A DNA stretch of 64,000 nucleotides from Streptomyces asoensis (lineage in GTDB: Bacteria > Actinomycetota > Actinomycetes > Streptomycetales > Streptomycetaceae): NCBI RefSeq assembly GCF_013085465.1, contig NZ_CP049838.1, positions 434,001 to 498,000 of the forward strand. The letters run 5' to 3'. The notes beneath the pieces are model-generated. The model was given only the letters and a program-made list of their open reading frames with translations. It ran no database searches and was not told the DNA's origin. A program made the position numbers and the translations under genes. Below, piece by piece: positions 8,395-17,098 of this stretch. Within the stretch, counting starts at the first letter, position 1. Every line of letters begins with the position of its first letter.

Positions 8395-8740
8395 CCTCCC
8401 GGTTCGGCGGGAGGCCGCCAACCGTCCAGCCCGTTCGAGCCGCGGTGGGAACAGGCTCAGTGGCTCTTCCGGATGTGGCGGCGGAGCCGCCGGTACGTGC
8501 TCACGGTCGAGGCCGGCTGCTGTGCGTCGGCCACACGGTGCTTGCGGTGAGGACCTGCACCCGCTCGGTGCCAGCGGTGGGCTCGGTCGGCGGCTATACG
8601 GAAGGTGAGGCACTGCCACCCGGCCCGGTAGGACGAACGGGCCACGCGGCCTGCCACCTTCGGCACGACGCGGGTGCCGGACCGGAGCCCGCCGCTGGTG
8701 TTGAACATGACATGATCAGCAGCATGACCGAATTCTCAGT
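8395..8740. other. Gene-free stretch
   Basis: About 350 bp between the LysR remnant and the HEAT-repeat gene. I see no convincing coding sequence, RNA or element; short frames on both strands lack protein-like composition. Confidence 0.5.
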
Positions 8741-10123
8741 ATGGAAGGGCGGCAACCGCCCCGTCCGGTGAGGTGGTTGGACGAGGCCGTGGCCTCCGGC
8801 ACCGCCACGACGCCCGCCCATCATTCCCGTAGCGCGATACTCGACGCGGTACGCGCCGACCGCACCGGTGCTGTCGCCGTCCGGTTGCTTCAGCTCGCTC
8901 ACGCCGACGATCCGTTCGTACGCCGTGAGGTCATGGCCCTCCTCCACAGCCTCGCCCCGGACGGGCCCTGGCCCGAGGCCGCCGAGGTGGCGCTGGCCCG
9001 GCTCAGCGACGCTGACGAACAGGTGCGCCGTCGAGCCGCGCGACTCGTCGTCCGTACGGGGCGCCAGGATGTCGCGCTCAACGCCCTCGGCGAACTCACC
9101 GACCCCGTGGTGCGCAGCGTCCTCGCCGACTCGCTCGGGGGCTTCGTGTCACACCTGCGAGCCGACTCCTTGCCGTCCGTCCGTTTCCTCGCTCACCTGG
9201 AGACCCTGCGGGCCGCCCCTCCCCAGCAGTGGCACGCCCTCGACAGGGCCCTGCTCGCAGATGCCCTGGAGGCTGCGCGTCACCTGAGGAGCGTCGGGCG
9301 GCGCTGGGGGTCGGTACTGTTCCGGCTGGGGCGCGAGCGCCACACGTACGCCCTCGCAGCGCGCCTCCTCGCCGGTCCCGGCACCTCGGACATCGGCGCC
9401 GAACTCGCCCGCGAGGCGTGTCACGACTGGAGGGCAGCTGCGGTCGAGCTGCTGCCCCTGCTCGCCCGTCAATGCGGGCAAGTGGTCAGCCCGGCCGCGG
9501 CGAAGGCTCTCACCACGGCCTCGATCTCGGAGGCCGCCATGCGCACACACGGCGCCCTGGCCGCCACGGTCCCCTTCACTCCGTATCCCAAGGTCCGTGG
9601 GTCCAGCGGCAATCCGCCCCCGTCCTTCAGTTGCCCATCCGCCGCTGCGCTCCTTGCGGCCAGGCCCGTGGGAATCGGCCGACTCGCACACGCCCCCGAG
9701 ATCTTCGGGGCCCTGCTGGACGCGGGCCCGCTGACCTTCCGGCAGGCCGCCCAGCTCTACAACCTCACCTTCCAGCGCCCGGGTCGGATGCAGGCCGGGT
9801 GCGCCCCGGTGTGGCTGCGGCACGCGGGCCCCACCGCCCTCCCCCGGCTCCTCGCCCTCATGACCCCGCATCTGAGTGAGTACACGGTCGGTGAGTACTA
9901 CCTGGAGGGCCTCGCACGGATGGGCCGTCAGGCGTTGCCGGCACTGCCGGCCGTGACAGCGCTGATCGACCGGCGTACCCGCATCCCCGTCAACGACTCG
10001 ACACGGGATGCCGAGACGATGCTTGACGAGCGCCTGCTGGCAGCCGCGCTCGACGCCCGCCATGCGATCGATCCTCACGGAAGCCACTCCGCGACCACCA
10101 GCCCACCCCTCGGACCTCGGTGA
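8741..10123 (+). CDS. HEAT-repeat protein
   Basis: 460 aa. Residues about 40-130 show helical HEAT repeats (DDPFVRREVMALLHSLAPDGPWPEAAEVALARLSDADEQVRRRAARLVVRTG), and further alpha-alpha repeats run to the C-terminus (HAGPTALPRLLALM, GRQALPALPAVTALID). Such alpha-solenoids mediate protein contacts. No catalytic motif seen. The start is uncertain: ATG 8741 has no good Shine-Dalgarno, and GTG 8768 is also possible. It belongs to a group of Streptomyces HEAT proteins of unknown function. Confidence 0.7.
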   Translation: MEGRQPPRPVRWLDEAVASGTATTPAHHSRSAILDAVRADRTGAVAVRLLQLAHADDPFVRREVMALLHSLAPDGPWPEAAEVALARLSDADEQVRRRAARLVVRTGRQDVALNALGELTDPVVRSVLADSLGGFVSHLRADSLPSVRFLAHLETLRAAPPQQWHALDRALLADALEAARHLRSVGRRWGSVLFRLGRERHTYALAARLLAGPGTSDIGAELAREACHDWRAAAVELLPLLARQCGQVVSPAAAKALTTASISEAAMRTHGALAATVPFTPYPKVRGSSGNPPPSFSCPSAAALLAARPVGIGRLAHAPEIFGALLDAGPLTFRQAAQLYNLTFQRPGRMQAGCAPVWLRHAGPTALPRLLALMTPHLSEYTVGEYYLEGLARMGRQALPALPAVTALIDRRTRIPVNDSTRDAETMLDERLLAAALDARHAIDPHGSHSATTSPPLGPR

Positions 10124-10209
10124 CACGAACCCAGCGGTCACCGATGGTCTTGATGCTGTTGGGCTGCGTGGCCTACCGCACCTTGCTCGGGGCCGGGGCG
10201 CTCGGCGGA

Positions 10210-10890
10210 TCAGTCCTCGGACAGGAGCCAGCCGATGTGCAGTTCTCTCGCACCCGGGCGGAATGTCCGCATGAGCTCGGCGCGCTCGGGGTCGTCTTCT
10301 GGAAGGTTGTCGGCGAGGAGGGCCTGCGCGGCGAGTGTCTGGGGCCGGGCGCCGAGCGCGGCGCGCAGGTGGAGTGAGCGGCGCAGCATCGCGAGCCGTT
10401 CGGCGGGCTCCTTGTGCGGTGCGAGGTGCCGGATGATGTAGGACTCGAAGTAGCCGTCGCCGGACTTCGTCGCGATCTCGAGAGCTGTCTCGTAGCGTGG
10501 GAGGGCGCCGGCCGGGTCCTGGTCGATGTTGTCCAGCAGGACGGCCCAGTGGTACACGGCCCAACCGCGCAACTTCTCGTCGCCGCTCTCGACCGCCGCG
10601 CGGTAGCCGGCCTCGGCCACGGCGCGGTCGTCGGCGCGGGGGTCGCGCCGGAACAGCAGGCGACTGTAGGCCAGTCGCCCGGTGAGCAGGTGCGCGGTCG
10701 GCGATGCGGGATCGAGCGCCGCGACCGCTTTCTCGGCCTCCTCATGACCCTCGATCCGGAAGAACCAGCGGTCGACGGCGATCTCCGCGCGCAGCTCGGG
10801 TTCGGCATCCGGGCCCAAGGCGGCGAGTGCGGCGTCCCACTCCCCGAGCAGGTGAAGGCGGCGGGCTATGTAGGTGTCATCAGATAACAT
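10210..10890 (-). CDS. TPR-like helical-repeat protein
   Basis: 226 aa from ATG 10890. Paired helices such as GEWDAALAALGPDAEPELRAEIAVDRWFF and AEAGYRAAVESGDEKLRGWAVYHWAVLLDNID, then ALPRYETALEIATKSGDGYFESYIIRHLA, resemble degenerate tetratricopeptide repeats. No catalytic residues are evident. It is divergent from a CGNR zinc-finger gene, and its start codon lies inside a palindrome that may control both. Confidence 0.7.
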   Translation of the reverse strand: MLSDDTYIARRLHLLGEWDAALAALGPDAEPELRAEIAVDRWFFRIEGHEEAEKAVAALDPASPTAHLLTGRLAYSRLLFRRDPRADDRAVAEAGYRAAVESGDEKLRGWAVYHWAVLLDNIDQDPAGALPRYETALEIATKSGDGYFESYIIRHLAPHKEPAERLAMLRRSLHLRAALGARPQTLAAQALLADNLPEDDPERAELMRTFRPGARELHIGWLLSED

Positions 10891-10898
10891 GGCACCTA
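10871..10898. promoter_or_regulatory. Palindrome over the TPR gene start
   Basis: TAGGTGTCAT (10871-10880) is matched by ATGGCACCTA (10889-10898) as an inverted repeat with one mismatch and an 8-bp spacer; the similarity continues outward (CTATG... / ...CACTAG). The ATG of the minus-strand TPR gene is within the right arm. A further GATGTAGGTGG half-site lies at 10912-10922 just before the CGNR start. A regulator bound here could control both divergent genes. Confidence 0.5.
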
Positions 10899-10927
10899 CA
10901 CTAGGAAGCGGCGATGTAGGTGGTCAA

Positions 10928-11446
10928 GTGCAATACGGTGACTACATGGGGAACGTGGCGCGGTTGGCCGTCGAGCTGGCCAATACCGGGACCCTCGACC
11001 AGCACGGCGAACTGGTCGCCAAGTTCTTCGCAGAGCACGAGGTCACACCGCCGCCGGGCGGCGACTACGGCGAGCTGCCGGACCTCGTGCGCGCGGCCCT
11101 GGCACAGTCGGTCGACGGCGCCGCCCCCGAAGCCGTGCACCGCCTGCTGCGCGACTATCCGCCGGAAATGCACCTGTCCGACCACGACGGCCTCGGCGGC
11201 TGGCACATCCACTTCAGCCGCAACGGCACCCCGGCCAAGCGCTGGGCCGGCCAGCTGATCGCCGCCAAGCTCGCCCTGGTCGCGGCCGGGGATCCGGCGG
11301 TCACGCTGGGGCGGTGTGCCGCGGCCGGATGCGGAAACTACTTCGTGGACCAGTCACGGAACCGGACGCGCCGTTTCTGCTCCAACGCGTGCGCGAGCCG
11401 GACGACGGTCGCGGCCCATCGGGCCCGGGCGGCGAAAAACTCCTAG
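10928..11446 (+). CDS. CGNR zinc-finger (ABATE-type) putative transcription factor
   Basis: 172 aa if started at GTG 10928 (MQYGDYMGNVARLAVELANTG), which has AGGTGG about 6 nt upstream and matches the usual opening of this family; the open frame extends to 10874. The N-terminal two thirds is the ABATE-like domain (ELANTG ... LLRDYPPEMHLSDHDGLGGWHIHF). The C-terminus has the zinc-finger pattern LGRCAAAGCGNYFVDQSRNRTRRFCSNACASRTTVAAHRAR with four Cys. These are thought to be stress-linked transcription regulators in actinobacteria. Confidence 0.88.
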   Translation: MQYGDYMGNVARLAVELANTGTLDQHGELVAKFFAEHEVTPPPGGDYGELPDLVRAALAQSVDGAAPEAVHRLLRDYPPEMHLSDHDGLGGWHIHFSRNGTPAKRWAGQLIAAKLALVAAGDPAVTLGRCAAAGCGNYFVDQSRNRTRRFCSNACASRTTVAAHRARAAKNS

Positions 11447-11636
11447 CAGAGTCTGTGATGGTCGGTGGCCTTCGCCGCCGTCGCCGCCCCGCTGTGCCTG
11501 CTTCTACCCGGCCGCGTCAAGCACTGGCCCCCGCCGACAAAGCCGAAACAGCCGCTGCCGCCGAGGTCTGGGAACTTCGGGCGATCATCACCCGGCGCGC
11601 CGGACCGTTGTCGATGTGCTCGGCGCATGGAAAAGC

Positions 11637-11665
11637 GAAGGGGCCCGGCGATGCCGGGCCCCTTC
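11637..11665 (-). terminator. Intrinsic terminator of the tRNA gene
   Basis: A perfect 13-bp stem (GAAGGGGCCCGGC / GCCGGGCCCCTTC) with a 3-nt loop. On the minus strand it begins 6 nt after the tRNA 3' end and is followed by GCTTTTCC, giving a short T run. Strong rho-independent terminator. Confidence 0.9.
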
Positions 11666-11671
11666 TTCTCG

Positions 11672-11745
11672 TAGCGGGGACAGGATTTGAACCTGCGACC
11701 TCTGGGTTATGAGCCCAGCGAGCTACCGAGCTGCTCCACCCCGCG
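11672..11745 (-). tRNA. Initiator tRNA-fMet (CAT anticodon)
   Basis: The minus strand folds as a 74-nt cloverleaf: acceptor CGCGGGG / CCCCGCT, D arm with AGCTCGGTAGCT, anticodon stem CTGGG-CTCATAA-CCCAG, T arm with GGTTCAAATCC. The three consecutive G:C pairs in the anticodon stem and the unpaired C1:U72 position mark it as the initiator rather than the elongator. CCA is not encoded. Followed by a perfect hairpin terminator. Confidence 0.97.
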
Positions 11746-11799
11746 TCGTTGCCACCACTCTACACAGTGGTCCACGGGGCGATGCGGTGGGGGGCCGGC

Positions 11800-12003
11800 T
11801 CAGCCGCGGACGATGTTCTCGGCCTGCGGGCCCTTCTGCCCCTGGGTCACGTCGAAGGTGACCGGCTCTCCCTCCACCAGTTCCCGGTAGCCGTTGCCGG
11901 AGATGTTGGAGTAGTGGGCGAAAACGTCCGGTCCGCCGCCGTCCTGGGCGATGAAGCCGAAGCCCTTTTCGGAGTTGAACCACTTCACGGTGCCGCTGGC
12001 CAT
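11800..12003 (-). CDS. Cold-shock domain protein (CspA family)
   Basis: 67 aa, ATG 12003 with AAGGACGA upstream. [20 protein letters not shown] has the RNP1 motif (KGFGFI), and DVFAHYSNI the RNP2-like motif. Ends QKGPQAENI as usual. Binds single-stranded RNA/DNA and acts as an RNA chaperone in the cytoplasm. Here the usual FVHYS is FAHYS. A long upstream gap (over 400 bp to the next gene) fits the long leaders often seen for csp genes. Confidence 0.97.
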   Translation of the reverse strand: MASGTVKWFNSEKGFGFIAQDGGGPDVFAHYSNISGNGYRELVEGEPVTFDVTQGQKGPQAENIVRG

Positions 12004-12453
12004 GCTGCTCGTCCTTCGATTCTTGCCGGGAGGCCCCGGCTGGTCCATGTGCGGGGCCGTCCACGACCGGAAGGCACCCGGCGTTCGTTCTACCCCGTCG
12101 ACGGAGCGGTTATCCGACTTCCTTGGCGGACGCAGCGCTTCCGCTGCCGGAGCCTGGTGCGGCGTGGTTCTCGCCCTCGCGGGCTGGGTGCCACCGATGC
12201 TCCGATTGCGCTCCGTGCCCTGTCTGGCCCAGGTCCGCCTCCGCAGCCTCGGGCAGTGCGGCGCACGGCCCTCGCCCGTGTCCGGGGGCCGCGGCTTTCG
12301 CGCGGCCGCGCGTTCTCGAGCCGGGTGCACAGGGCGCCGTGGCGGCCGCGGTCTCTGGCCGGTGGGGTTGCCGGATGGGCGTACCGCATTCCTTGACGAA
12401 CTCTGGAAGGAACGGAGGGACATGATCGTCGGCTGTCGGGCAACGAGGGGGAG
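12004..12453. other. Divergent intergenic region (csp leader side)
   Basis: 450 bp between the minus-strand csp gene and the plus-strand FMN protein. It must carry the promoters and probably the csp 5' leader. No convincing gene or named RNA motif is visible. Confidence 0.4.
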
Positions 12454-14037
12454 GTGACACGTATCGGACTGGTGGTCCTCGTTCTGTTCGTCGCGCTCGC
12501 GGCGGCCGCGGCCGCGGTGGGGAGTTCGCCGTGGTGGTGGTTCGCCGCAGCGCCGCTGCTCGTGATGGGCCTGCTGGGCGTAGGGGACCTGATACAGCGC
12601 CGGCACTCCGTGCTGCGCAACTATCCCGTCCTCGGGCATGCCCGCTTCCTCCTGGAGAAGATCCGCCCGGAACTACAGCAGTACTTCATCGAGCGGAACT
12701 TCGACGGCCGCCCCTTCGACCGGGACACACGCACCATCGTCTACGAGCGGGCGAAGGGGACCGACGCCGAGCAGCCGTACGGCACCGAGCGGGACGTCTA
12801 CCGCCCCGGCTACGAGTTCCTGGTGCCGTCGATGGCGCCCTGTGCGGTGCCGGAGACCGCACCGCGGGTGCGGATCGGCGGACCCGACTGCGGCCGTCCG
12901 TACGACATGGCGCTGCTGAACGTGTCGGCGATGAGTTTCGGCTCGCTCTCCGCGAACGCGATCCTCGCGCTCAACGGCGGTGCCGCGGCCGGGGGTTTCG
13001 CCCACGACACCGGCGAGGGCGGACTGTCGGAGTACCACCTGCGGCCGGGCGGTGACCTCGTCTGGGAGATCGGTACCGGCTACTTCGGCTGCCGGACCGA
13101 CGAAGGCGACTTCGACCCGGCGGAGTTCGCCGACAAGGCCGCGCACGAGCACGTGAAGTGCGTGTCGCTCAAGCTCTCGCAGGGCGCGAAGCCCGGCATC
13201 GGCGGAGTCCTGCCCGGAGCGAAGGTCAACGCCGAGATCGCGCGGGTGCGGGACGTGCCCGAAGGTCGGACGGTGATGTCACCGCCCTACCACCGGGTGT
13301 TCTCCACGCCGCGCGAACTCGTGCGCTTCATCGCCAGGATGCGGGAACTGTCCGGTGGAAAGCCGACCGGTTTCAAACTCTGCGTGGGCTCGCGCCGACA
13401 GTTCCTCGCCGTGTGCAAGGCGATGCTGGCGGAGGGCACCGCCCCGGACTTCATCGTGGTGGACGGGGCGGAGGGCGGGACCGGGGCGGCGCCCCTGGAG
13501 TTCGCCGACCATGTCGGCACCCCGCTCACCGAGGGGCTCCTGACCGTGCACAACGCCCTCGTCGGCGCGGGTCTGCGCGACCGCGTCAGGATCGGGGCGA
13601 GCGGCAAGATCGCCACCGGCACGGACCTGGTCAAGCGCATGGTGCAGGGCGCCGACTACGGCAACGCCGCACGGGCGATGATGTTCGCCGTCGGCTGCAT
13701 CCAGGCGCAGCGGTGCCATACGAACACCTGCCCCACCGGCGTCACCACGCAGGACCCCCGGCGGGCCCGCGCGCTCCACGTCGGCGACAAGACACTCCGG
13801 GTCCAGCGCCTGCAAAAGGCGACGGTGGCGAGCGCGCTGGAGATCATGGCGGCCATGGGCGTCACCGATCCCGCACAGCTGCGTCCCCACATGCTGCGTC
13901 GGCGCATCGACCCCCGCACCGAACGTTCCTTCGAGGAACTCTACGAGTGGCTGGCGCCCGGGCAGTTGCTCGCCGAGCCGCCCGTCTCCTGGGCGGCCGA
14001 CTGGGCCGCCGCCGACCCCGACCGCTTCACCGTCTGA
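12454..14037 (+). CDS. Glutamate-synthase-like FMN-binding protein
   Basis: 527 aa, GTG 12454 preceded by GAGGGGGAG. One or two N-terminal membrane helices ([33 protein letters not shown]) anchor a long cytoplasmic TIM-barrel domain: [71 protein letters not shown] and [21 protein letters not shown] are the FMN/Fe-S signature blocks of the GltB synthase domain. It lacks the amidotransferase and GXGXG domains of true glutamate synthase. Thirteen bases upstream of poxB, so the two are an operon. Confidence 0.88.
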   Translation: MTRIGLVVLVLFVALAAAAAAVGSSPWWWFAAAPLLVMGLLGVGDLIQRRHSVLRNYPVLGHARFLLEKIRPELQQYFIERNFDGRPFDRDTRTIVYERAKGTDAEQPYGTERDVYRPGYEFLVPSMAPCAVPETAPRVRIGGPDCGRPYDMALLNVSAMSFGSLSANAILALNGGAAAGGFAHDTGEGGLSEYHLRPGGDLVWEIGTGYFGCRTDEGDFDPAEFADKAAHEHVKCVSLKLSQGAKPGIGGVLPGAKVNAEIARVRDVPEGRTVMSPPYHRVFSTPRELVRFIARMRELSGGKPTGFKLCVGSRRQFLAVCKAMLAEGTAPDFIVVDGAEGGTGAAPLEFADHVGTPLTEGLLTVHNALVGAGLRDRVRIGASGKIATGTDLVKRMVQGADYGNAARAMMFAVGCIQAQRCHTNTCPTGVTTQDPRRARALHVGDKTLRVQRLQKATVASALEIMAAMGVTDPAQLRPHMLRRRIDPRTERSFEELYEWLAPGQLLAEPPVSWAADWAAADPDRFTV

Positions 14038-14050
14038 TCTGGAGGATCCC

Positions 14051-15814
14051 GTGGCCCGAACTGTCGCGCGCGTCATCGTGGACGCCCTGAGCGAACTTGG
14101 CGTGCGCCAGGTCTTCGGCGTCGTAGGCGACGCGCTCAACCCGCTGACCGACGCCATCCGCACCACCGAGGGCCTGGAGTGGGTGGGCTGTCGGCACGAG
14201 GAGGCCGCGGCCTTCGCCGCGAGCGCCCAGTCGCAGCTCAGCGGCACCCTGGGCGTGTGCATGGGCACCGTCGGCCCCGGCTCGGTGCACCTGCTCAACG
14301 GGCTGTACGACGCGGCCAAGAGCCGTACCCCGGTGCTGGCGATCGCCGGACAGGTTCCGCTCGCCGAACTCGGCAGCGACTACTTCCAGGAGGTCGACAA
14401 CGACGCGCTCTTCAGCGACGTGGCCGTCTTCCGGGCCACGATCACCTCGGGCGACCAGCTGCCGCAGATGCTGGAGACGGCGGTGCGCACCGCGCTGGGC
14501 CGCAAGGGTGTCGCCGTGCTGACCGTCCCCGGCGACCTGGGGGAACGGGAGCTGAGCGCGGACCGGCCGGCCCGGTTCTCGCTGAACGCCCCGGTGAGCC
14601 GACCGGACGAGTCCGCCGTCCGGCGAGCCGCCGAGCTGCTCGACCGGGCGCGGCGGGTCACGCTGCTCGTCGGACGAGGCGCCCGCGCCGCGCGAGAGGA
14701 CGTACTGGCCCTGGCCGACAGGCTGGCCGCGCCGATGGTGCTCACGCTGAAGGCGAAGGAGGGCTTCGAGGGCGACGCCAATCCCTTCCAGGTCGGCCAG
14801 ACCGGGCTGATCGGCAACCCCGCGGCCGCGTCGGCCCTCCAGGACGCGGACACGCTCCTGCTGCTGGGCACCGACTTCCCCTACCGGGACTGGTATCCGG
14901 AGGGCCGAACCGTCATCCAGGTGGACACCGAGGCCGCCCACATCGGACGCCGGGTGCCCGTGGAGCTGGGGCTCGTCGGTGACACGGGCGCGACCGTCCG
15001 GGACCTCCTGGCCCAGCTCGCCGCCACGCCCGCCCGGAGCGAGGGCGCGCGTGACCGCTCGCACCTGGAGGACGCCCGCAAGCGCTTCGAGCGGTGGCGC
15101 GAGGGCCAGGCGCGGCTCGCCGACCCGGCGCACGACAAGGGTCTGGTGGGCCGCCTCCGTTCCGCGCTGGACAACCGGGCCGGCGACATCCGTCCGGAGG
15201 CGCTGGCCGCCGTGGTGGACCGCCTCGCCGACGATGACACCGTCTTCACCTCCGACACGGGCATGGCCACCGTATGGCTCTCGCGTTTCGTCGAGATGCG
15301 CGGCGAGCGGCAGCTGATCGGCTCCTACAACCTGGGCTCCATGGCCAACGCCATGCCCCAGGCCCTCGGCGCCCAGTGCCTGGACCGGAACCGCCAGGTC
15401 GTGGCCTTCTGCGGCGACGGCGGACTGAGCATGCTCCTGGGCGACCTCATGACACTCAGGACGAGTCGGCTCCCCGTCAAGCTCGTGGTCTTCGACAACC
15501 GCCGGCTGGGCATGGTCAAGCTCGAACAGGAACAGGCCGGACTCCCGGAGTTCGGCACCGTGCTGGACAACCCCGACTTCGCGGCCGTCGCCACGGCCAT
15601 GGGCATCACCGGCATCCGGGTGACCGACCCGGCCGAACTGGAGAAGTCCGTACGCCGAGCCTTCAGCACCCCCGGGCCCGTCCTGCTCGACGTGCTCACC
15701 AACCCGGACGAGATCGCCGTCCCGGCCAAGCCGACCGTCGCACAGGGCTGGGGCTTCGCGGTGGCCAAGGTGAAGGAGGTCGTGCGCAGCCAGGGGGACA
15801 CGGACACGCACTGA
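14051..15814 (+). CDS. poxB: Pyruvate:quinone oxidoreductase / ThDP-dependent pyruvate oxidase-like enzyme
   Basis: 587 aa, GTG 14051 with TCTGGAGGA upstream. Three domains: Pyr domain with the catalytic Glu in CRHEEAAAFAAS (about residue 51), a middle FAD-type domain (VTLLVGRGARAAREDVLALADRLAAPMVLTLKAKE), and the PP domain with the ThDP-Mg motif GDGGLSMLLGDLMTLRTSRLPVKLVVFDN. PoxB decarboxylates pyruvate to acetate and passes electrons to quinone at the membrane. The ending (QGWGFAVAKVKEVV) resembles the membrane-active tail of PoxB. Acetolactate synthase is less likely given GSYNLGSMANAMPQALGAQ. Confidence 0.88.
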   Translation: MARTVARVIVDALSELGVRQVFGVVGDALNPLTDAIRTTEGLEWVGCRHEEAAAFAASAQSQLSGTLGVCMGTVGPGSVHLLNGLYDAAKSRTPVLAIAGQVPLAELGSDYFQEVDNDALFSDVAVFRATITSGDQLPQMLETAVRTALGRKGVAVLTVPGDLGERELSADRPARFSLNAPVSRPDESAVRRAAELLDRARRVTLLVGRGARAAREDVLALADRLAAPMVLTLKAKEGFEGDANPFQVGQTGLIGNPAAASALQDADTLLLLGTDFPYRDWYPEGRTVIQVDTEAAHIGRRVPVELGLVGDTGATVRDLLAQLAATPARSEGARDRSHLEDARKRFERWREGQARLADPAHDKGLVGRLRSALDNRAGDIRPEALAAVVDRLADDDTVFTSDTGMATVWLSRFVEMRGERQLIGSYNLGSMANAMPQALGAQCLDRNRQVVAFCGDGGLSMLLGDLMTLRTSRLPVKLVVFDNRRLGMVKLEQEQAGLPEFGTVLDNPDFAAVATAMGITGIRVTDPAELEKSVRRAFSTPGPVLLDVLTNPDEIAVPAKPTVAQGWGFAVAKVKEVVRSQGDTDTH

Positions 15815-15956
15815 TCGGTGCACGGTGCGCGGGATCTCCGACGTCGGTGGCGCAGAGGGTGGTGTCCTCGCGACGCTCCGAGGTCTCGCGGCACAGTGGG
15901 ACGGCACCGATCCGATCCGGAGGTTCGGCCGAGCCGCCCCGACGAAGGAGTTCACC

Positions 15957-16437
15957 ATGGAATACCCCGACCTGTCGGCCCTGCCTGCCGAGCTGCGGGA
16001 AGCCGTCACCGAGCGCGGTTCGCTGAACGTCTTCCGCATGATCATGCACTCGCCCTGGCTCGCCCCCGGCCTCCTGAAGCCGGCCGACGCGATCTTGCAG
16101 GCCAACTCTCTCCCGGACGAGTGGCGCGAGCTCGCCATCGTGCGGGTCGGCCACGTCCACCAGGCGCCGTACGAGGTCCACCACCACGAGAACATCGGCC
16201 GCCTGGTCGGCCTGAGCCAGGCCGCGATCGCCGCTGCCAGAGGCGTCGATCCTCCGCTGCACGGACCGTCTGCTCGCCCAGCACACCCTGAGCGACGCCG
16301 AGCGTGTGGAGGCACTGGAGTTCCTCACCGTGGGCCAGCTCTCCGACCTCGTCATCACGGTCGGCTTCTACCAGCTCGTCAGCAACTTCCTGAACACCTT
16401 CGGCGTGACGACCGAGGGCGAGACCAGCCCGTACTGA
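15957..16437 (+). pseudogene. Carboxymuconolactone decarboxylase (AhpD-like) family gene, frameshifted
   Basis: ATG 15957 has GAAGGAG upstream. The first frame gives RMIMHSPWLAPGLLKPADAIL ... WRELAIVRVGHVHQAPYEVHHHENIGRLVGLS, the core of the CMD/AhpD fold, but without the usual Cys-x-x-Cys. The natural C-terminus (DRLLAQHTLSDAERVEALEFLTVGQLSDLVITVGFYQLVSNFLNTFGV) is in another frame ending at 16437. The change of frame is near 16238-16241. As written the product would run out of frame. Either recent inactivation or a sequencing indel; the damaged stretch to its right favours real decay. Confidence 0.8.
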
Positions 16438-16482
16438 GCCGCCTCCGCACTCGAGGAGTCCCCGGCGACCTCGTACGGCAGG

Positions 16483-16590
16483 TCAGTCCTGCTCGCGCCC
16501 CAGCACGTACAGGTGCGGCAGGTTGACGACGATCGCCTCCTGGGTGCTGCGGGCGATGACCACCAAGAGGTGATCCCGCTGGGGGCGCGC
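16483..16590 (-). pseudogene. Unidentified 3' gene fragment next to the C run
   Basis: On the minus strand about 35 codons ending at 16483 read as natural protein (DHLLVVIARSTQEAIVVNLPHLYVLGREQD). It stops making sense at the homopolymer starting at 16597. The family cannot be settled from so short a tail. Confidence 0.4.
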
Positions 16591-16596
16591 ACCCTC

Positions 16597-16618
16597 CCCC
16601 CCCCCCCCCCCCCCCCCC
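16597..16618. repeat. Homopolymer run of 22 C
   Basis: Twenty-two consecutive C lie exactly between the unidentified minus-strand fragment and the FMN reductase remnant. This is very rare in genomic DNA, even at high GC. Length may be inaccurate; it could be a slippery junction or an assembly scar. Confidence 0.9.
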
Positions 16619-16817
16619 GAGGCGCTGCTCGGCGCGGACTTCGGGCATCCGGCGATCGTCGCAGCCTCGGATCTGTTCGCGCGGGCGGAGGGGGTGGTGA
16701 TCGGCACGCCCGTGTACAAGGCCGCCTACTCGGGCCTGTTGAAGTCTGCTCGACCTGCTCCCGCAGTACGCGCTGACCGGCAAGACCGTGCTGCCGCTGG
16801 CCACCGGCGGCAGCACG
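16619..16817 (+). pseudogene. NADPH-dependent FMN reductase (SsuE-like), front fragment
   Basis: Reads EALLGADFGHPAIVAASDLFARAEGVVIGTPVYKAAYSGLLK then, after a 2-nt loss near 16747, LDLLPQYALTGKTVLPLATGGS. This is the middle of a flavodoxin-fold NAD(P)H:FMN reductase. It is cut at the left by the C run and at the right by a threonine aldolase fragment; the rest of the reductase resumes at 17099. Confidence 0.8.
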
Positions 16818-17098
16818 AGGCGGTCGTCGTCATCGACCAGGACGCCGTCCGGCACATGAAGCACCTGCGCAAGCTGTCCATGCAGCTCGCCTCCAAGATG
16901 CGCTTCGTGTCGGTGCAGTTGGAGGCCCTGCTGGCCAAGGACCTGTGGCTGCGCAACGCCCGCCACGCCAACGAGATGGCCCAGCGGCTCGCCGAGGGCG
17001 TGCGGGCCGTGCACGGCGTGGAGATTCTGTACCCCGTGCAGGCCAACGGCGTGTTCGCGCGGCTCCCGCACGAGGTGAGCGAGCGGCTCCAGAAGAAC
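16818..17098 (+). pseudogene. Low-specificity threonine aldolase, internal fragment
   Basis: EAVVVIDQDAVRHMKHLRKLSMQLASKMRF ... LLAKDLWLRNARHANEMAQRLAEGVRAVHGVEILYPVQANGVFARLPHEVSERLQ is the C-terminal domain region of PLP-dependent L-threonine aldolase / beta-eliminating lyase. The catalytic-Lys domain and both gene ends are missing. It is spliced into the FMN reductase remnant at the codon after its ATGGS motif. Confidence 0.8.

Noticed and set aside
9149..10564. A 471-codon minus-strand frame
   Set aside because: Overlaps the HEAT-repeat gene and the TPR gene in a non-coding frame; low-complexity Arg/Gly product.
11637..11745. tRNA as an integration (att) site
   Set aside because: No integrase nearby and no repeat of the tRNA 3' end was noticed on either side.
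12454..14037. Genuine glutamate synthase large subunit
   Set aside because: Only the FMN synthase domain is present; the glutaminase and GXGXG domains are missing and no gltD lies beside it.
14027..16315. A 762-codon open frame on the minus strand
   Set aside because: It is the antisense shadow of poxB. Composition is Arg/Gly/Val-rich without any domain, as expected opposite a high-GC gene.
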